Assembly (NCBI GenBank): GCA_018466975.1
Contig: CM031555.1
Coordinates: 868,001 to 932,000 of the forward strand
DNA from: Sparassis latifolia
Lineage: Eukaryota > Basidiomycota > Agaricomycetes > Polyporales > Sparassidaceae
Direction of reading: 5' to 3'
Length of the DNA: 64,000 nucleotides
Of this stretch, positions 11,801 through 22,504 are shown in pieces (the first letter of the stretch is position 1; each line of letters begins with the position of its first letter). The position numbers and the translations under genes were made by a program. The notes below the pieces were generated by a model. That model was not told where the DNA came from. It made no database searches and saw nothing but the letters and a program-made list of their open reading frames with translations.

Positions 11801-13567
11801 TGCCTTCCACAACGCCGACGCCCAATGTTCTGTCTCGCTTAGACTTGAGTGCAAGACGGTCCATGTAGTCGTTGTCTGTAGAGACGATTAATTCTGGGAC
11901 GTCAGTATGTTCAGATCCTACGCACCTCTCGCACAGATAGTGACAGCATCTCCAAATTGGATAGCAACCAATTGACCGCCCAGCATAAGTTGCAATCGAG
12001 GATGCATTGGGGCACCAGAGCGGGCGGTCTACACAGAGATAAGTAAATATCCGAGTATGATGGAGGAGAACTAACACTTTGATAAGGCACTGCCTGCGCT
12101 TTCTCTACTTGGAAGGACTTTCCACCGTACCGGACATGGATAATTGCGTATATACGACGAGGGTGAGTGAGGGTCTCCATCTCGTCGTCCTCTTGCGCAG
12201 CGTAAGACACAAGGATTACAAGGTTACTCGGGCTAAGTGCGCATCGGAAAAACTTCAGTCAATACAGCTCAACTCTAGCACGTATGTAACTCTCACAACT
12301 AACCTCTCAAGTTTCAGATCCAACAGTTCGAGATCGAGGTCCATGTCGGGTTGAGACGCAGATACGAAAGCTTCACGGATAGCCGTGCGAATGGCATCTC
12401 CCAGGTCATCGTCCAGTAGGAGTTCTTCCCAGCCTTCAATATGCATCCTCCATTTCTGAACCCGTGTTTCAATGACTGCCCATACGTCTCGGGCTGACTC
12501 TGTTTTGTTGCTGATTCCCAGTGCGATGGAGTTGATATTGCCTGCATCGGGGAATATGCTGGGTGGTGTCAAAAAGTTGGGCCAGAGACGGGAGAAGGAG
12601 AGGGCAGACTGCTGGCGACTGAAGACACGATTCGTAAGGTGGTACTTCCCACCAGTCTTCGTGAGCATGAGAAGATATAGTCGACCTGCGGATGTAGAGA
12701 TAATATATGTCTGCGGCTGTCAAACATGATTGTGAGTGGCTTTGTAGATAGGTGAAGGACCGCATCGCATACGTCTGACCGCGTCAACGTGGTAACGCAC
12801 TCGTCCTCTTGGAGATCAAGCGCGGACCATGAGTAAGTCTCTCCTCCGGTGAGTCCCATGCCTATGCTGTCCCAGAATCGGACCCCGCCAAAATACGAAA
12901 CGAGAATAAGACCAGGCTCTCTCGACGCGCCATATGGCACAAGGGCATGGAATACAGTGGTCATGGGAGGGGAGTAATCATCCCGAGGACACACGAAGAT
13001 ATAGCACGTCGGCGTTCCACTGAGGGCCTGCTTAGTTGAGTCAGCTAAAGTACAGTCAAGACAAATCCACCATGATATTCACTTGGGCATATTTCCAGAC
13101 GAAACATGTCTCTACTGACGCGACGAGGGCAAAGCCAGTCTCCGTATCGATGTCGCCAGAATATGCGTTCCGGTAGAAGTCTCGTAATTCGAACCATCGA
13201 TGTCAATGTCAGTATCCTAGACGGCATATTGTCATTCCGCACCTGTGTTTTTCAATACATGCTTAACCTCCACGGGCAGACTGGCGTAAAAGGTGGCGGT
13301 CAACTCTTCCGACTTCGCGAACAAAGTCTCTGCTTTGAGAGGTCGCTCATATGTATCTAAAGTGTCGTCCACGTCCATTCCAGAGGTGAGAGAGCCGTCA
13401 ACCGAAGACTGTCTTTCCTGTCGGGCTGGTGTGGCGAAACGCGATGCGGGCTTGCTCCCGCCCGTCCGCGTGCGTCTGACAGGTTGTCTGGGTGGAGACA
13501 GCGCATGAGAGATTGAAGTTCGCTGTGCGGCGGGGCGCGGAGCAGGGGATGGAGAAAACGTCGCCAT
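8862..13567 (-). CDS. NUP133: Nucleoporin Nup133
   Basis: This is one of the longest genes here, with many short introns. The start MATFSPSPAPRPAAQRTS at 13567 opens a low-complexity head, followed by ERPLKAETLFAKSEELTATF and ASLPVEVKHVLKNT, the usual entry to the Nup133 beta-propeller. Propeller parts include CYIFVCPRDDYSPPM and GETYSWSALDLQEDECVT. After SRQQSALSFSRLWPNFLTPP and the acidic QPDMDLDLELLDLKLE comes the long helical part, seen as YMDRLALKSKRDRTLGVGVV, ELLILTAGTTMKAYID and QAILYGSYPE, running to the stop at 8862. Nup133 is part of the Y-shaped scaffold complex of the nuclear pore. It shares a 108-bp divergent promoter with the PRCC-like gene. Confidence 0.85.
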
Positions 13568-13675
13568 GTGAAGGTTGAAGCAGAGACTGTACACAAGCGC
13601 GTACTACGCGACGCGTCTTCGAGACTGACGGGAGCAAACACATGTAAATTTACCTCACCACCATCCTTCATCATC

Positions 13676-15118
13676 ATGCTCGGCGTCGAAGGCTACGGCA
13701 GCGACAGCGACAGCGATGCAGAAGCTCGGCCTACGCCTTCCACATCCAATTCTACCTCGCAACCTACTCCTCATCCGAAGCAGAAATCTGCATTCAGTCT
13801 TCCGCCTCCGAAATCCTCGACAAGTGCTGCTTCTACCTCCAAATCATCCGGTGGACCCTCTCTACCGCCTCCCAAGACAAAACGTATAAAGAAAATAACT
13901 ATTGGACTTCCCGAGCTTCCACCGGAGGATGATGACGATGTAGCTGACGAACGTCCCGTAGCTAAAAAACCGCGGCTGGAGTCCGGTGCACGATCCTCGG
14001 CGCTGTTGTCCATGCTGCCTGCTCCCAAGAACAAAGCCCCCGTTCTTGCTGCTCCACAGAGAGTGCTAGGTGGCGGTCGTGGACCTGGGTTGGTGTTCAA
14101 TGCTGCGCCAAGTCGACCATCACGGAAAGCGACAGTGGAGGATGCAGCGGACGAAGAACATGAGGTACAGGATGACACAACCAAGGCAGCAGTGGAAGTC
14201 GAGACAGAGAAGAAATCTCCACCTTTCCTTCCACCGTCGCTATTGAAGGGCAAGGCTAACGTCTCCGTCGAGGAGAAGAACGAGCTACCGAAGAGTGTAC
14301 GCACGCCAGCACCGGCAGTGGATTTCTTCTCGTTAGGTGCGTCGCAATCGTTTCTTCTTCGGTGTTCATGTACTTAAGTCGTGCAGGCTCCTCTACATCC
14401 TCCATCGTCTCCATCGCCCTCGCTCTCCACCAAGCGCAACGTGCCAAAACCTACACTGGCACCCTCTGCAGCGCCCTCGTCGTTAGCAGTCTCGTCATTC
14501 CCTCTACCGCTACTGCCAGGCATCTCCTCCGCCCCGAACGTGGACGACTTCGTACCGCCGAAGCCAAACCCGCAAGATCCATATCCGGGCTACTATCTCC
14601 TACCGAGCGGCGCGTGGGCAGCGTACGACGCTGAGTACTACCGCAAGTTCTACGACAAGTGGAAGCGGGAGTATGACGCGCACGTGCGGGCGATGGAGAA
14701 AGGCACTGCTAAGGGCTTCGAGGCGTTTGAATCCGAAGGTGCGCAGGAGGTAAATGCGCAGCGCGAGATGGAGAAGGCGAAACGAGAGATACAGGAACTG
14801 GAGGAGCGCAAGGCGCTGACGAAGGGCGACGTGGATGCGGCTGGGGCGCCGAAGATGAATATCAAGGTGTGTTAACGCGGACGTCCGTTGGTGGATGTGT
14901 GGCTGATTCATGTGGGCAGGGGGCAGCGCTTGGTGGAAGAGCGCGCACACGGCACCAGCTGTCTACATTACTCACGGAGGCATATCAGAATCGAGAGGCG
15001 TTGGAAGAGAGGATCGCGCAGGGCAGGCGGAACAGGAAGGAAGCGGGCAACAAATACGGTGAGTCTGTCCCTTTAGAGTTCCAAGAACCGCAGTTCATCT
15101 TCGTTTGTAGGATTCTGA
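13676..15118 (+). CDS. PRCC-like protein (mitotic checkpoint regulator, MAD2B-interacting family)
   Basis: The start MLGVEGYGSDSDSDAE at 13676 is the classic opening of PRCC-family proteins. A long Pro/Ser/Lys-rich part follows with KTKRIKKITIGLPELP. An intron near 14336-14390 leads to VDDFVPPKPNPQDPYPGYYL and YRKFYDKWKREYDAH. A second intron near 14866-14920 leads to HQLSTLLTEAYQNREALEER, and the last one (GTGAGT at 15060 to TTGTAG at 15110) adds the final residues so the protein ends NKYGF, as expected for the family. In mammals PRCC is nuclear and linked to splicing factors and MAD2B; the fungal role is inferred. All coding features point to an intact gene. Confidence 0.8.
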
Positions 15119-15261
15119 TTCTGATTTCGTTGACCACAACTTCTTCTTTTGCATTTATATACTCATACACTCATGACACAGGAATGCATACGAAGATTAG
15201 ACCGAGGGTATATGTTACACTGTACATGCACTATATGAGCGTGTGATGGTACATCGATGGT

Positions 15262-15937
15262 CTACTGCGAGGACGAGAACTCTAACGCGAACACGTCAGC
15301 GAACGATCATCAAGTAATACGAGGATACGAACTCGTGACAGACTTGGTGCCCTCCGAGATGGCGTGCTTGGCCAGCTCGCCGGGAAGGACGAGACGCACG
15401 CTCGTTTGGATCTCCCTTGACGAGATAGTCGACTTCTTAGAGTACGTCGCGAGCTCTGGCAGATAAGTCGAGTCATCAGCGTGGATCAGTACCAATGTGG
15501 CCAGCACACTCACTTGCCGCCTCAGTGGCGATGCGCTCGAAGATATCGTTGACGAACGAGTTCAAGATGGCCATGCCTTTGTTTGATATACCCGTATCCG
15601 GGTGCACTTGTTTGAGGACTGCGGGGCGCCACATAACATATTCTCAGCGCCAGTCAGCCGAAGGAAACAAAAGAAGCACAAACCCTTGTAGATATACGTG
15701 CTGTAGGTCTCCTTGCGGGCTTTGCGGCGCTTCTTCTTTTCGCCGCCGTCCTCGCCTCTGGACTTAGACTTGCTCGCCGTCCTGCGAGCGGACTTGGCTG
15801 TCTCGCTTTTGGCGGGAGCCTTAGAAGCAGTAGAGACGGGAGCCTTGGACGCGGTAGAGACGGGCTATGAGGCGCGTTAGTTCATGTTCAACTGTGAGGC
15901 GGCAAGTGGGCATGTTGAGGCATACCTTGGGGGCCAT
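15262..15937 (-). CDS. HTB1: Histone H2B
   Basis: Five exons. Exon 1 codes only MAPK (15926-15937). The second has a lysine-rich tail with two copies of APVSTASK and then [20 protein letters not shown]. The third has [20 protein letters not shown] and [11 protein letters not shown]; the fourth has [20 protein letters not shown] and [17 protein letters not shown]. Reading straight on gives a wrong tail (SSYPRIT), but a 51-nt intron (GTTCGT to GCGTTAG, with a CTGAC branch site) gives K-FSSSQ and a stop at 15262, the proper H2B end. The lysine so created matches the conserved ubiquitin-acceptor lysine (yeast K123). The length, about 140 aa, is normal. No H2A gene lies next to it in this window. 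Confidence 0.93.
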
Positions 15938-16260
15938 TGTTGCTGTTGTCTACGCATTGCATTGAGTATAATACATAGGTGATCGATATAAAGCACATAC
16001 CTGTGGGGGTGAGAAGGCTGAGAGGAGGAGGAGGTTGTGGTAAGAGGAGAAGAGGAACACGGCTGAAAGTGGCTCGCGTCGGCGCTTTAAACACAGTTAA
16101 CACATCACGTGCAGACGCGTCCCGCGCCACCGACGCGTGGTGTGTACAACGCGCCTTTGCACGTGCCCATGCAGTCTTAAGTGCCGTCCGCCACCTTCAG
16201 CAAAGCGTTCATCTACCGTACCTAGCGATTGTGCGGTACAGACAGGTATGTACAGGACCA
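15938..16260. promoter_or_regulatory. H2B promoter with two MCB boxes
   Basis: This space lies upstream of H2B and downstream of the HTD2-like stop codon. It contains ACGCGT at 16115-16120 and 16133-16138, the MluI cell-cycle box bound by MBF in fungi, separated by CCCGCGCC, an E2F-like motif. A TTTATAT element sits about 50 bp upstream of the H2B ATG on the minus strand. The arrangement fits S-phase transcription of a core histone; the motif positions are read directly, the regulation is inferred. Confidence 0.55.
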
Positions 16261-17311
16261 TTACAAAGCAATTTTTCCCGTCATCCCCACCACTTTACTT
16301 TCCGCATCCTCTGCCCAGACCTGGATTGTGTCAGTTTGCCGTGCGCCGCAAAGCCGTATGGCGCGGTTGACCGGGATCGGATTCACAGCTCTGTAGTCGA
16401 ACAGTTTGAAGGCCGCATGCTGGTTATGGAAGGCAGCGGACTCAAGTAACATCAAGGCAGTCAATGGTCCATGCACCAATCTCTCTAGGGTGGCCGGTCA
16501 GTTGCAGCAGGTTCGGGACCGCGACCAGGATTACTCACCGGGATAACCTTCCGATTTCTGTGCGTACTCTTTATCCAAGTGAATATAGTGGCCGTTGAAC
16601 GTCAAGGCGGAGAAGCGGAACAAGGTAGTTGGACTGGGCGTGAATTCGAACGCAAAGTCCGGGCGTGGAAGATCCTTCACTGTTCAACGAGGCACCACAT
16701 TCACACCACAAGACGCAGGCGGAGCATTCTGGCCACGAACCTTCACGAACCCTCCGTTTGTTCCCCGGGGCCGCAAGGTACACGTGCGACCGCTCCTCTT
16801 CAACACAGATGTCTTCGCTCCCTTCGCGCTTATACTCGATCTTCTGTCTCACGAATACTAAGGGTGAGTCCTTCTCAAACCCTTTCTTGTCGATTTGTGA
16901 AATTGTAGAGACGGCATTGGCTTTCTCGCCGATACGGAGCGGACGCTTCCACTCCATTCTGCCCCCCGCCCACATCCGCCGTGTCCATGGCTCTGGCGGG
17001 CAGAAGTCGTCATCCGACCCGTCAGCGCGCAAAGAGTGCTCGGGGTTTCGCGGATGGAAGAAGACCAGATGGTGACCATACCCTAGCGGCGCACCTTCCA
17101 CCGGCACGTCGGGCGGACGGGCAGTGCCATCGCGCGTTGGGAGGGTAATGTAGAGATTGGACAGGTGCTCTGTGCGCAGCGTGTCAGAGATGGTGAGTGA
17201 CTTCTCCGTGTTGATCCACCGGTCGAGCGCCGCGACGTTCAGCCCCGCCTGCGACGAATAAGAGCGGCGGGCAGGTGATAAGAGAAGGGTCCGCAGGACG
17301 GATGTCATCAT
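16261..17311 (-). CDS. Mitochondrial 3-hydroxyacyl-thioester dehydratase, HTD2-like (MaoC N-terminal type)
   Basis: The product opens MMTSVLRTLLLSPARRSYSS, a mitochondrial presequence. The body carries VAALDRWINTEKSLTISDTL, GYGHHLVFFHPRNPEHSLRA, RRMWAGGRMEWKRPLRIGE and RSHVYLAAP, the hallmarks of fungal Htd2 and the related mesaconyl-CoA hydratase group. An intron (about 16694-16749 region) skips to FAFEFTPSPTTLFRFSALT, then FNGHYIHLDKEYAQKSEGYP, which holds the hot-dog catalytic region, and after another intron LVHGPLTALMLLESAAF. Htd2 carries out the third step of mitochondrial fatty acid synthesis, feeding lipoate production. Length about 300 aa is normal. The branch between the Htd2 function and a hydratase of another acyl-CoA is not decided by sequence alone. 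Confidence 0.85.
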
Positions 17312-18461
17312 GAAACTGGATTAGCGGACGGCTGCCACGAAAGTGCTCTCACGCCAACAGAATTGAGTGCAGTCGGATCCGTTCGCTGACCTGGTGAATG
17401 TAAAGCGAGTCATAGCCAGGTAAGCAACAAGACAAACTGGGATATACTGACTGTGTCAGAGAGTGTGCAGGATGGTAGTGACGTGCGTTGCACAACTCGC
17501 GGCATCTTCGGACGAACGAATGTGTACGCGTGGGAATGACACCAGGCGAAATATTGTAGGCCATCTCAACACCGTCCGCAGTCGCGTACAGGTTGGCGAT
17601 AAAACTACCTCCATTCTTGACATCAGCATTCTGAACTTATACGGTTGCATGTCGCGATCGAGACAGAGATTATTAGACGCGAAGCCTGCCACGAGCGACG
17701 GCTGGGCGAAGACAATTAAGTTTCGGACAATGGGGTGAGTCGGGATCTGCCAGACAATTGTGGAAAGTGTTGACTCGGTCCAGCACCATGAGACTTTATC
17801 ATGATACGACCAGTTACGTGTGTATTGTCCAGGTGCGGAGTCAGTGGGCGGCACAAATGTCACGCTATGTGACGCGACGTGATGCGACGCGTTACTCGAC
17901 GCGAAACCTTTTCGAGGAGATTTACAGGGGAAAAAATCTGGAGATGGCGACGAGACGAAGGGGGAAAGAAGATGAAAGGAAGATGAAAATTTAACAGGTA
18001 AGGAACAGCGAGAGCGACCGAGACGGCGAGGGGCGGGAGGCAGAAAGGGCATTCTGGAGCCGCGGGAGGGGGTGGACGGATTTGGGTGGCTCTCGCCAAG
18101 CTCTCGCCGCGTCGGTGTCGTCGCCTCTTTTCTCCTCTTTTCCATTGTTCTTTAACCACGCTCTCCGCCACAATATGCCCCATTCTTTGCTTTGAATCCT
18201 CTCTCATAAAGTCCTTCCAACAATCGCTTTCTTTGTATCATTATTGTCCCCAACACCGTACCCGTCGACCAGCATCGCAAGGCCCACCAGCAATAGCTCA
18301 ATGCCTGCCATCCACTCCCCCCAACCGCGCCGCGTCCCCTTCCTCTCCCATGCGTCCCTTCCAACGTGCCCCCCGTTGTCCCCCATATTCCCCCCGGACG
18401 AACCTGTGAGTTTTCCCTTGGTTTTCCTCAATGGCCGCTCATCGTGCCTCATCAGCAAATA
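17312..18461. promoter_or_regulatory. Long intergenic region with MCB/SCB-like motifs, leader of the 179-aa gene
   Basis: A 1.15-kb gap between two genes read outward. At 17870-17912 it holds GTGACGCGACG, ACGCGT and CGCGAAA, which resemble MCB and SCB cell-cycle boxes. From about 18120 the plus strand turns pyrimidine-rich, as in fungal transcription start zones, and has several short upstream ATGs before 18462. A 229-codon open frame on the minus strand shows no family resemblance and is not called. Confidence 0.35.
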
Positions 18462-19132
18462 ATGGCTCCGCAGCAGAACGCACCATTGAGTCCCCCGCCC
18501 CTCATGCCCCCCATCGATCTCGTCGATTCCAGCACGCGTAAATCTTATGTGAGTTCAGTGCCCGCTGTTCCTCTCTTCCCAGCCGCTGATCCCTGCTGTA
18601 GCTATCAAAGTCGTCACCTTGTAGCACTACCAAGAGCGCTTCGAAGAGGCGCAGAGGCATGACATATCCCCTTTCATGCTCCTCCCGCCGACACTGTACC
18701 AACAAGGATTGCTTCATTAAACGCTTCGGCGGCCCCGCTTTATTTGACAGCCTGTCCTGGATCTCGGCTCTAGAATCCGCGCCCGAGCTCGTATCCGTAT
18801 GGGACACTGCAGATCTTTCTGTTCTCGTTATGGACAATGTCCTGGACGCTAAACCTCCTCGTTCCGGTCCAATCCGCAACAGAAAGTCGCCAGTGCGGTC
18901 TAATCCCTTACCGAGCGGCATCCACTCTCCCGAACGCCAGCCCTCGTCTCCGAAACTCGATGAATTAAGACTACACACGCTATTCCCATTCAGTTACGCT
19001 TCTGCGGATCCACGGACACCTCCCCCTCCGGAACCGTTCATACCGTCACAGATCCGATTCCGCGGCCTGTACCCCGTTTTGCCAGCAGACCGTGACGAGT
19101 CTCAGAGGTCATTCCAGCCGGACTCAGAGTAG
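18462..19132 (+). CDS. Unnamed Pro/Ser-rich protein, about 179 aa
   Basis: Three exons join in phase: 18462-18548, 18625-18695 and 18751-19132. Exon 1 reads MAPQQNAPLSPPPLMPPIDL. Exon 2 reads YQERFEEAQRHDISPFMLLP. The second intron (18696-18750, 55 nt, GTACCA to GACAG) opens a frame with LSWISALESAPELVSVWDTA then a Ser/Pro-rich tail with SPERQPSSPKLDELRLHTLF. If that intron is kept, translation stops at 18720 and gives a 60-aa form instead. I do not recognise the family. It has no membrane segment or catalytic motif. The long leader with upstream ATGs and a long pyrimidine-rich region after the stop suggest a regulated transcript. Confidence 0.55.
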
Positions 19133-20149
19133 CCGCTCCCTCCATTATCCAAACTCCGATTTGCTCAATCCTCGCTTTGCCATCGCTGCATCAACCAACC
19201 CTCTACGATTATAACGATATTAACATCGCTCGCATCAATACTTGCACATCGCCCGACTCCATCAGCTCTTTATTACCGGCCCCGACGCGCCGTTTGTCAA
19301 CTCTGTTACACGTCTCGACGACCACCGTCAACATCAACGACTCTATCGCACTGCCACTCCCCGTTCCCAGTCTGTTCCACATCTGCACGTTCTGCACGAA
19401 GCTCGTACGCTCTCATCTTAATCACGGACACGCAGATATATCGCTTCCTCATAATCCTTTGGCTCTTGTTTTTTTTCGCGTCGATTTACGCGCAGCCATG
19501 CATATTTATGTGCTGCTTTTGCCTTCGTCTTGTGCGGCAGCGCTTGTGTTATTGCCCCCACTTTTGCTTCACTTACTCCCTTGCCTTGAATCACCGCTGA
19601 TATCTACCCACGTCCCATCTCCACTGCTGATATCGCCGATTTTTGGCTTTGCTTTGCTTTTGCGAAATTTCCGCTTCTTTGAGTTCTACATGTTATCGTT
19701 CGATCTGCCTGCTGTCTGCCTTTTGTTGTCGTCGTACGCTCAGCCGCTTTCTGTTGTACCCGTCAACCCCAAATAATTTGCGGTATATGATAGTGCACAT
19801 TTTACTTAGACTCGCCTCGCTATTGACTGCTCCTCTGACGTACGCATGTATGCACGAACTGTTGTCTGAAATGTTACGAATGAAATAACGTTGTTCACCT
19901 CGACGAGATATGGATGTCGGTGGTTTGAAATCATTCTTCGCGCCTTTCATTCACTGCAGTATTCCACCATAATATTTTTCGAATGCTGCTGCATCCTGTA
20001 ACTCGTCCCCACCAATAGACACGGTATCGAGGCTCTAGAGCGGTCAACGCCGTAGCGGCTATAAACCCCACCACCCTGGCCGGCCCCGAGTCAGAATCAC
20101 CGTTCGTATCCTCCCCCTTGTCTGTTCCAAAGGCTTTTCGAAAAACAAC
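19133..20149. other. Pyrimidine-rich intergenic region
   Basis: This 1-kb stretch follows the stop of the 179-aa gene and precedes the phosphoserine aminotransferase start. It is strongly C/T-rich on the plus strand. A 199-codon open frame (19177-19776) is a by-product of that composition: its translation is Leu/Ser/Pro-rich without family features. The likely content is a long 3' UTR followed by the SER1 promoter. Confidence 0.4.
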
Positions 20150-21488
20150 ATGGCTACGGACCACTCTCGAGTCATCAATTTTGGTGCGGGACCGTCTGCG
20201 CTGCCCGTTTCGGTGTTGGAGGAAGCAGCGAAGGGCCTCCTTAATTTCCAGGGCACAGGCATCGGCATCGCCGAGATTTCCCACCGCTCAAAGGAGTTCC
20301 AGGCTTTCCTCACCAACCTCGAGTCGCTCATCCGCACGCAGCTCAATGTGCCCTCGACGCACCGGATCCTCTTCACACAGGGCGGCGGGACGGGCCAGTT
20401 TTCTGCCGTCGTGTTGAACCTCCTCGCGCGCTACCGGCTGCTGCACCCCGAGCGCACTGCGGAGGACACCGTGATGGACTACGTCGTGACGGGCTCCTGG
20501 AGCAGGAGAGCCGCGGAGGAGGCGCGGCGCCTCGGCGGCGGGCGCGTTAACGTCGTCGTCGACGCGCGCACGCATTCCGACGACGGCAAGTCATTCGACC
20601 GCATCCCGCCGCACGAGGCGTTCCACTTCTCCCCGGACCCTGCGCTTGTATACTACTGCGAGAACGAGACGGTTGACGGCACCGAGTTCTCGCACGACCT
20701 CGCGTCCCCCAGCGCGTTCCCATACCACCTGCTGCACCAGGATACTCTGGTCCCCCTCGTCGCGGACTATTCCTCCTCGTTCATGTGCCGCCCAATCCCC
20801 CGCCTTGCGGACCACGCCGTTATTTATGCGGGCGCACAGAAGAACATCGGCCCCGCCGGGCTCACGATTCTCATCGTCCGGCAGGATTGTATCGTCGATG
20901 TCGACGCTGCGGCGCTGCTGGGTGCTTCGCCCGTTCCCTTGACAATGGCATACAAGACACTTGCAGACTCCGGCAGCCTGTATAACACGCCGTCCGTGCT
21001 CCCGATATACATCGCAGGTCTTGTACTTCAGGCGATGCAGAAGAATGGTGGACTGCGGCACTATGAGGACATGAATAGGCGGAAAATGCAGAAGGTGTAT
21101 GCGGCACTGGAGGAGGGCGAGAAGGCGGGCGTGCTACGCAGGAAGGTGAAGGAGGGCTCGGGGAGTTGGATGAACGTTGTTTTCGAAGTCGTGGGCGCTG
21201 ATGCGGAGAAGAAGTTCTTGGAGGGCGCGGAGCAACGAGGAATGAAGGGACTCAAAGGACACCGGTTAGCGCCTCCATTTCTTGTTATGCACATCGGTTG
21301 AACACTTCATTTTTCTCATAGATCGGTCGGAGGTGCGCAACCTGTCTCGCGGCGCTTCTTGAAATGCTACTGATACATTCTTGTCAGGAATACGGGTGTC
21401 ACTGTACAACGCCATCACAGAAGAGGAAGTGGATCAAGTGGTCGACCACATGAAACAATTTGTCTCTCAACAGACAGAATCACTTTGA
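20150..21488 (+). CDS. SER1: Phosphoserine aminotransferase
   Basis: A nearly intron-free gene. It makes 3-phosphoserine from 3-phosphohydroxypyruvate and glutamate in the serine pathway, with pyridoxal phosphate as cofactor. The N-terminus HSRVINFGAGPSALPVSVLE and the stretch GIGIAEISHRSKEF are diagnostic of the class-V SerC family. FTQGGGTGQF is the phosphate-binding loop, VADYSSSFMCRPI holds the cofactor Asp, and YAGAQKNIGPAG contains the Schiff-base Lys. Two introns near the end (21265-21319 and 21333-21387) join HR-SVGG-IRVSLYNAITEEEV and the stop at 21488. The length, about 400 aa, is normal. The ATG at 20150 gives MATDHSRVINFG, a typical start. Confidence 0.95.
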
Positions 21489-21597
21489 GGTATTAGTTGG
21501 CTGCGTTTGAAGCCCGTTTGTATTGTACTTGTGTAGCGCTAAGTGCACGGAGATTCCATCCGTCAGTTCTATTGATTCAGTCCTCACCGTGACTTAG

Positions 21598-21688
21598 GTC
21601 ACTTTGCCGGAGTGGTTAACGGGATCGCCTGCTATCTTGCTCCAAGCGGTTGGGCTTTGCCCGCGAGTGTTCGAATCGCTCAGGTGAC
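21598..21688 (+). tRNA. tRNA-Ser(GCT) with a short intron
   Basis: The acceptor stem GTCACTT pairs with AGGTGAC. The anticodon stem ATCGC pairs with GCGGT, enclosing the loop CTGCTA-A with anticodon GCT. An intron of about 10 nt (TCTTGCTCCA) interrupts the loop one base after the anticodon, the canonical site. A long variable arm (TGGGCTTTGCCC), as in all serine tRNAs, precedes the T arm GAGTG-TTCGAAT-CGCTC. Base 21689 is the discriminator G, followed by a T6 run. The gene reads AGC/AGT codons. Confidence 0.93.
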
Positions 21689-21690
21689 GC

Positions 21691-21696
21691 TTTTTT
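21691..21696 (+). terminator. RNA polymerase III terminator of tRNA-Ser
   Basis: A run of six T directly after the tRNA-Ser discriminator base, the usual Pol III stop signal. Confidence 0.85.
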
Positions 21697-21793
21697 CCAC
21701 ATGTCGCATCTCAACCCTCCGGCACCGTGGCGTCATGGTCACGGTATCACCACCCACAATGCCGCGGCACTTACGATTCGCTTGCTCCTGATC

Positions 21794-22504
21794 ATGTCGA
21801 ATCCCTTCACCTGTTTTGCGTGCCGCAGGTCGTTCAAGAGCGAGGGTGGGATGCAGAGGCATCAACGCGCGTGTGCCCCTTACGCAGAGTATGAGCGCGA
21901 CATCTTACAGCGGGCAAGAGCGTCCAGGAATGCGCAAGGCCCGACTCCGAGACGACGCCGCCTACGTGGTGCACCTGGGACAGACGCGTCCGTAGGGCAG
22001 CCTTCAGCCGTTCACATCGGCGTCGCAGGTGATGCGAGTGTGCCCACCGTCCCCAGTGTGCCCCGACCAATTGTAAGTCAATCGCGATCCTGTTCATAGT
22101 GTTCGCATCAAGTGAACGTATTAATATTGTAGACATTCGAAACTCCCCACTGTGTGGAGTATGCTGGGCCCGAGCCTGCGCGCCCTCCGTCCACTTTCTG
22201 TACTACTGCTGTCCCCCTCATCCGTGCCAACCACGGCCTTCCCCCTGCCCAGGGTCGCGCCATTCCCCAATTGAGACCTTCCCCTCAGCCTGTTCCCGTG
22301 CCCGAGACCTCTGCCCTAAATCACTCATCGCCACAGACTCCCGAGCATGACTCGGCGTCTTCTGCAATCCCATTGGTCGATCCCGAGGACAATGTCTTCA
22401 AAGGAATTTCCACCTATTTTACTGAGCCTCAGGCGGACGCACGTCCAGTGCCGCAGCTCAAAGGGGATCCTTCGCAGGGTCGATCATTCATCACGGGAGA
22501 ATGA
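21794..22504 (+). CDS. C2H2 zinc-finger protein, possible transposon-derived fragment
   Basis: The start MSNPFTCFACRRSFKSEGG carries one C2H2 finger (CFAC ... HQRAC region), followed by a basic stretch PTPRRRRLRG and a Pro-rich part. An intron (GTAAGT near 22074 to TTGTAG near 22133) joins VPRPI and TFETPHCVEYAG in phase. The rest is Ser/Pro-rich with LVDPEDNVFKGISTYF, and it stops at 22504; total about 215 aa. A single N-terminal C2H2 finger followed by an acidic/proline linker is common at the start of basidiomycete Plavaka/KDZ-type transposon proteins, and no transposase follows here, so this could be a truncated relic. It could also be a small host zinc-finger gene. It sits between two tRNA genes. 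Confidence 0.5.

Noticed and set aside
15310..15345. H2B ending in SSYPRIT
   Set aside because: An in-phase intron gives the expected VTKFSSSQ end, so the read-through tail is taken as unspliced sequence.
17456..18145. 229-codon open frame on the minus strand
   Set aside because: Its translation has no family features, it overlaps a promoter and leader region, and no splice structure supports it.
19177..19776. 199-codon open frame on the plus strand
   Set aside because: It results from a strongly pyrimidine-rich stretch (Leu/Ser/Pro-rich translation) and is better explained as 3' UTR.
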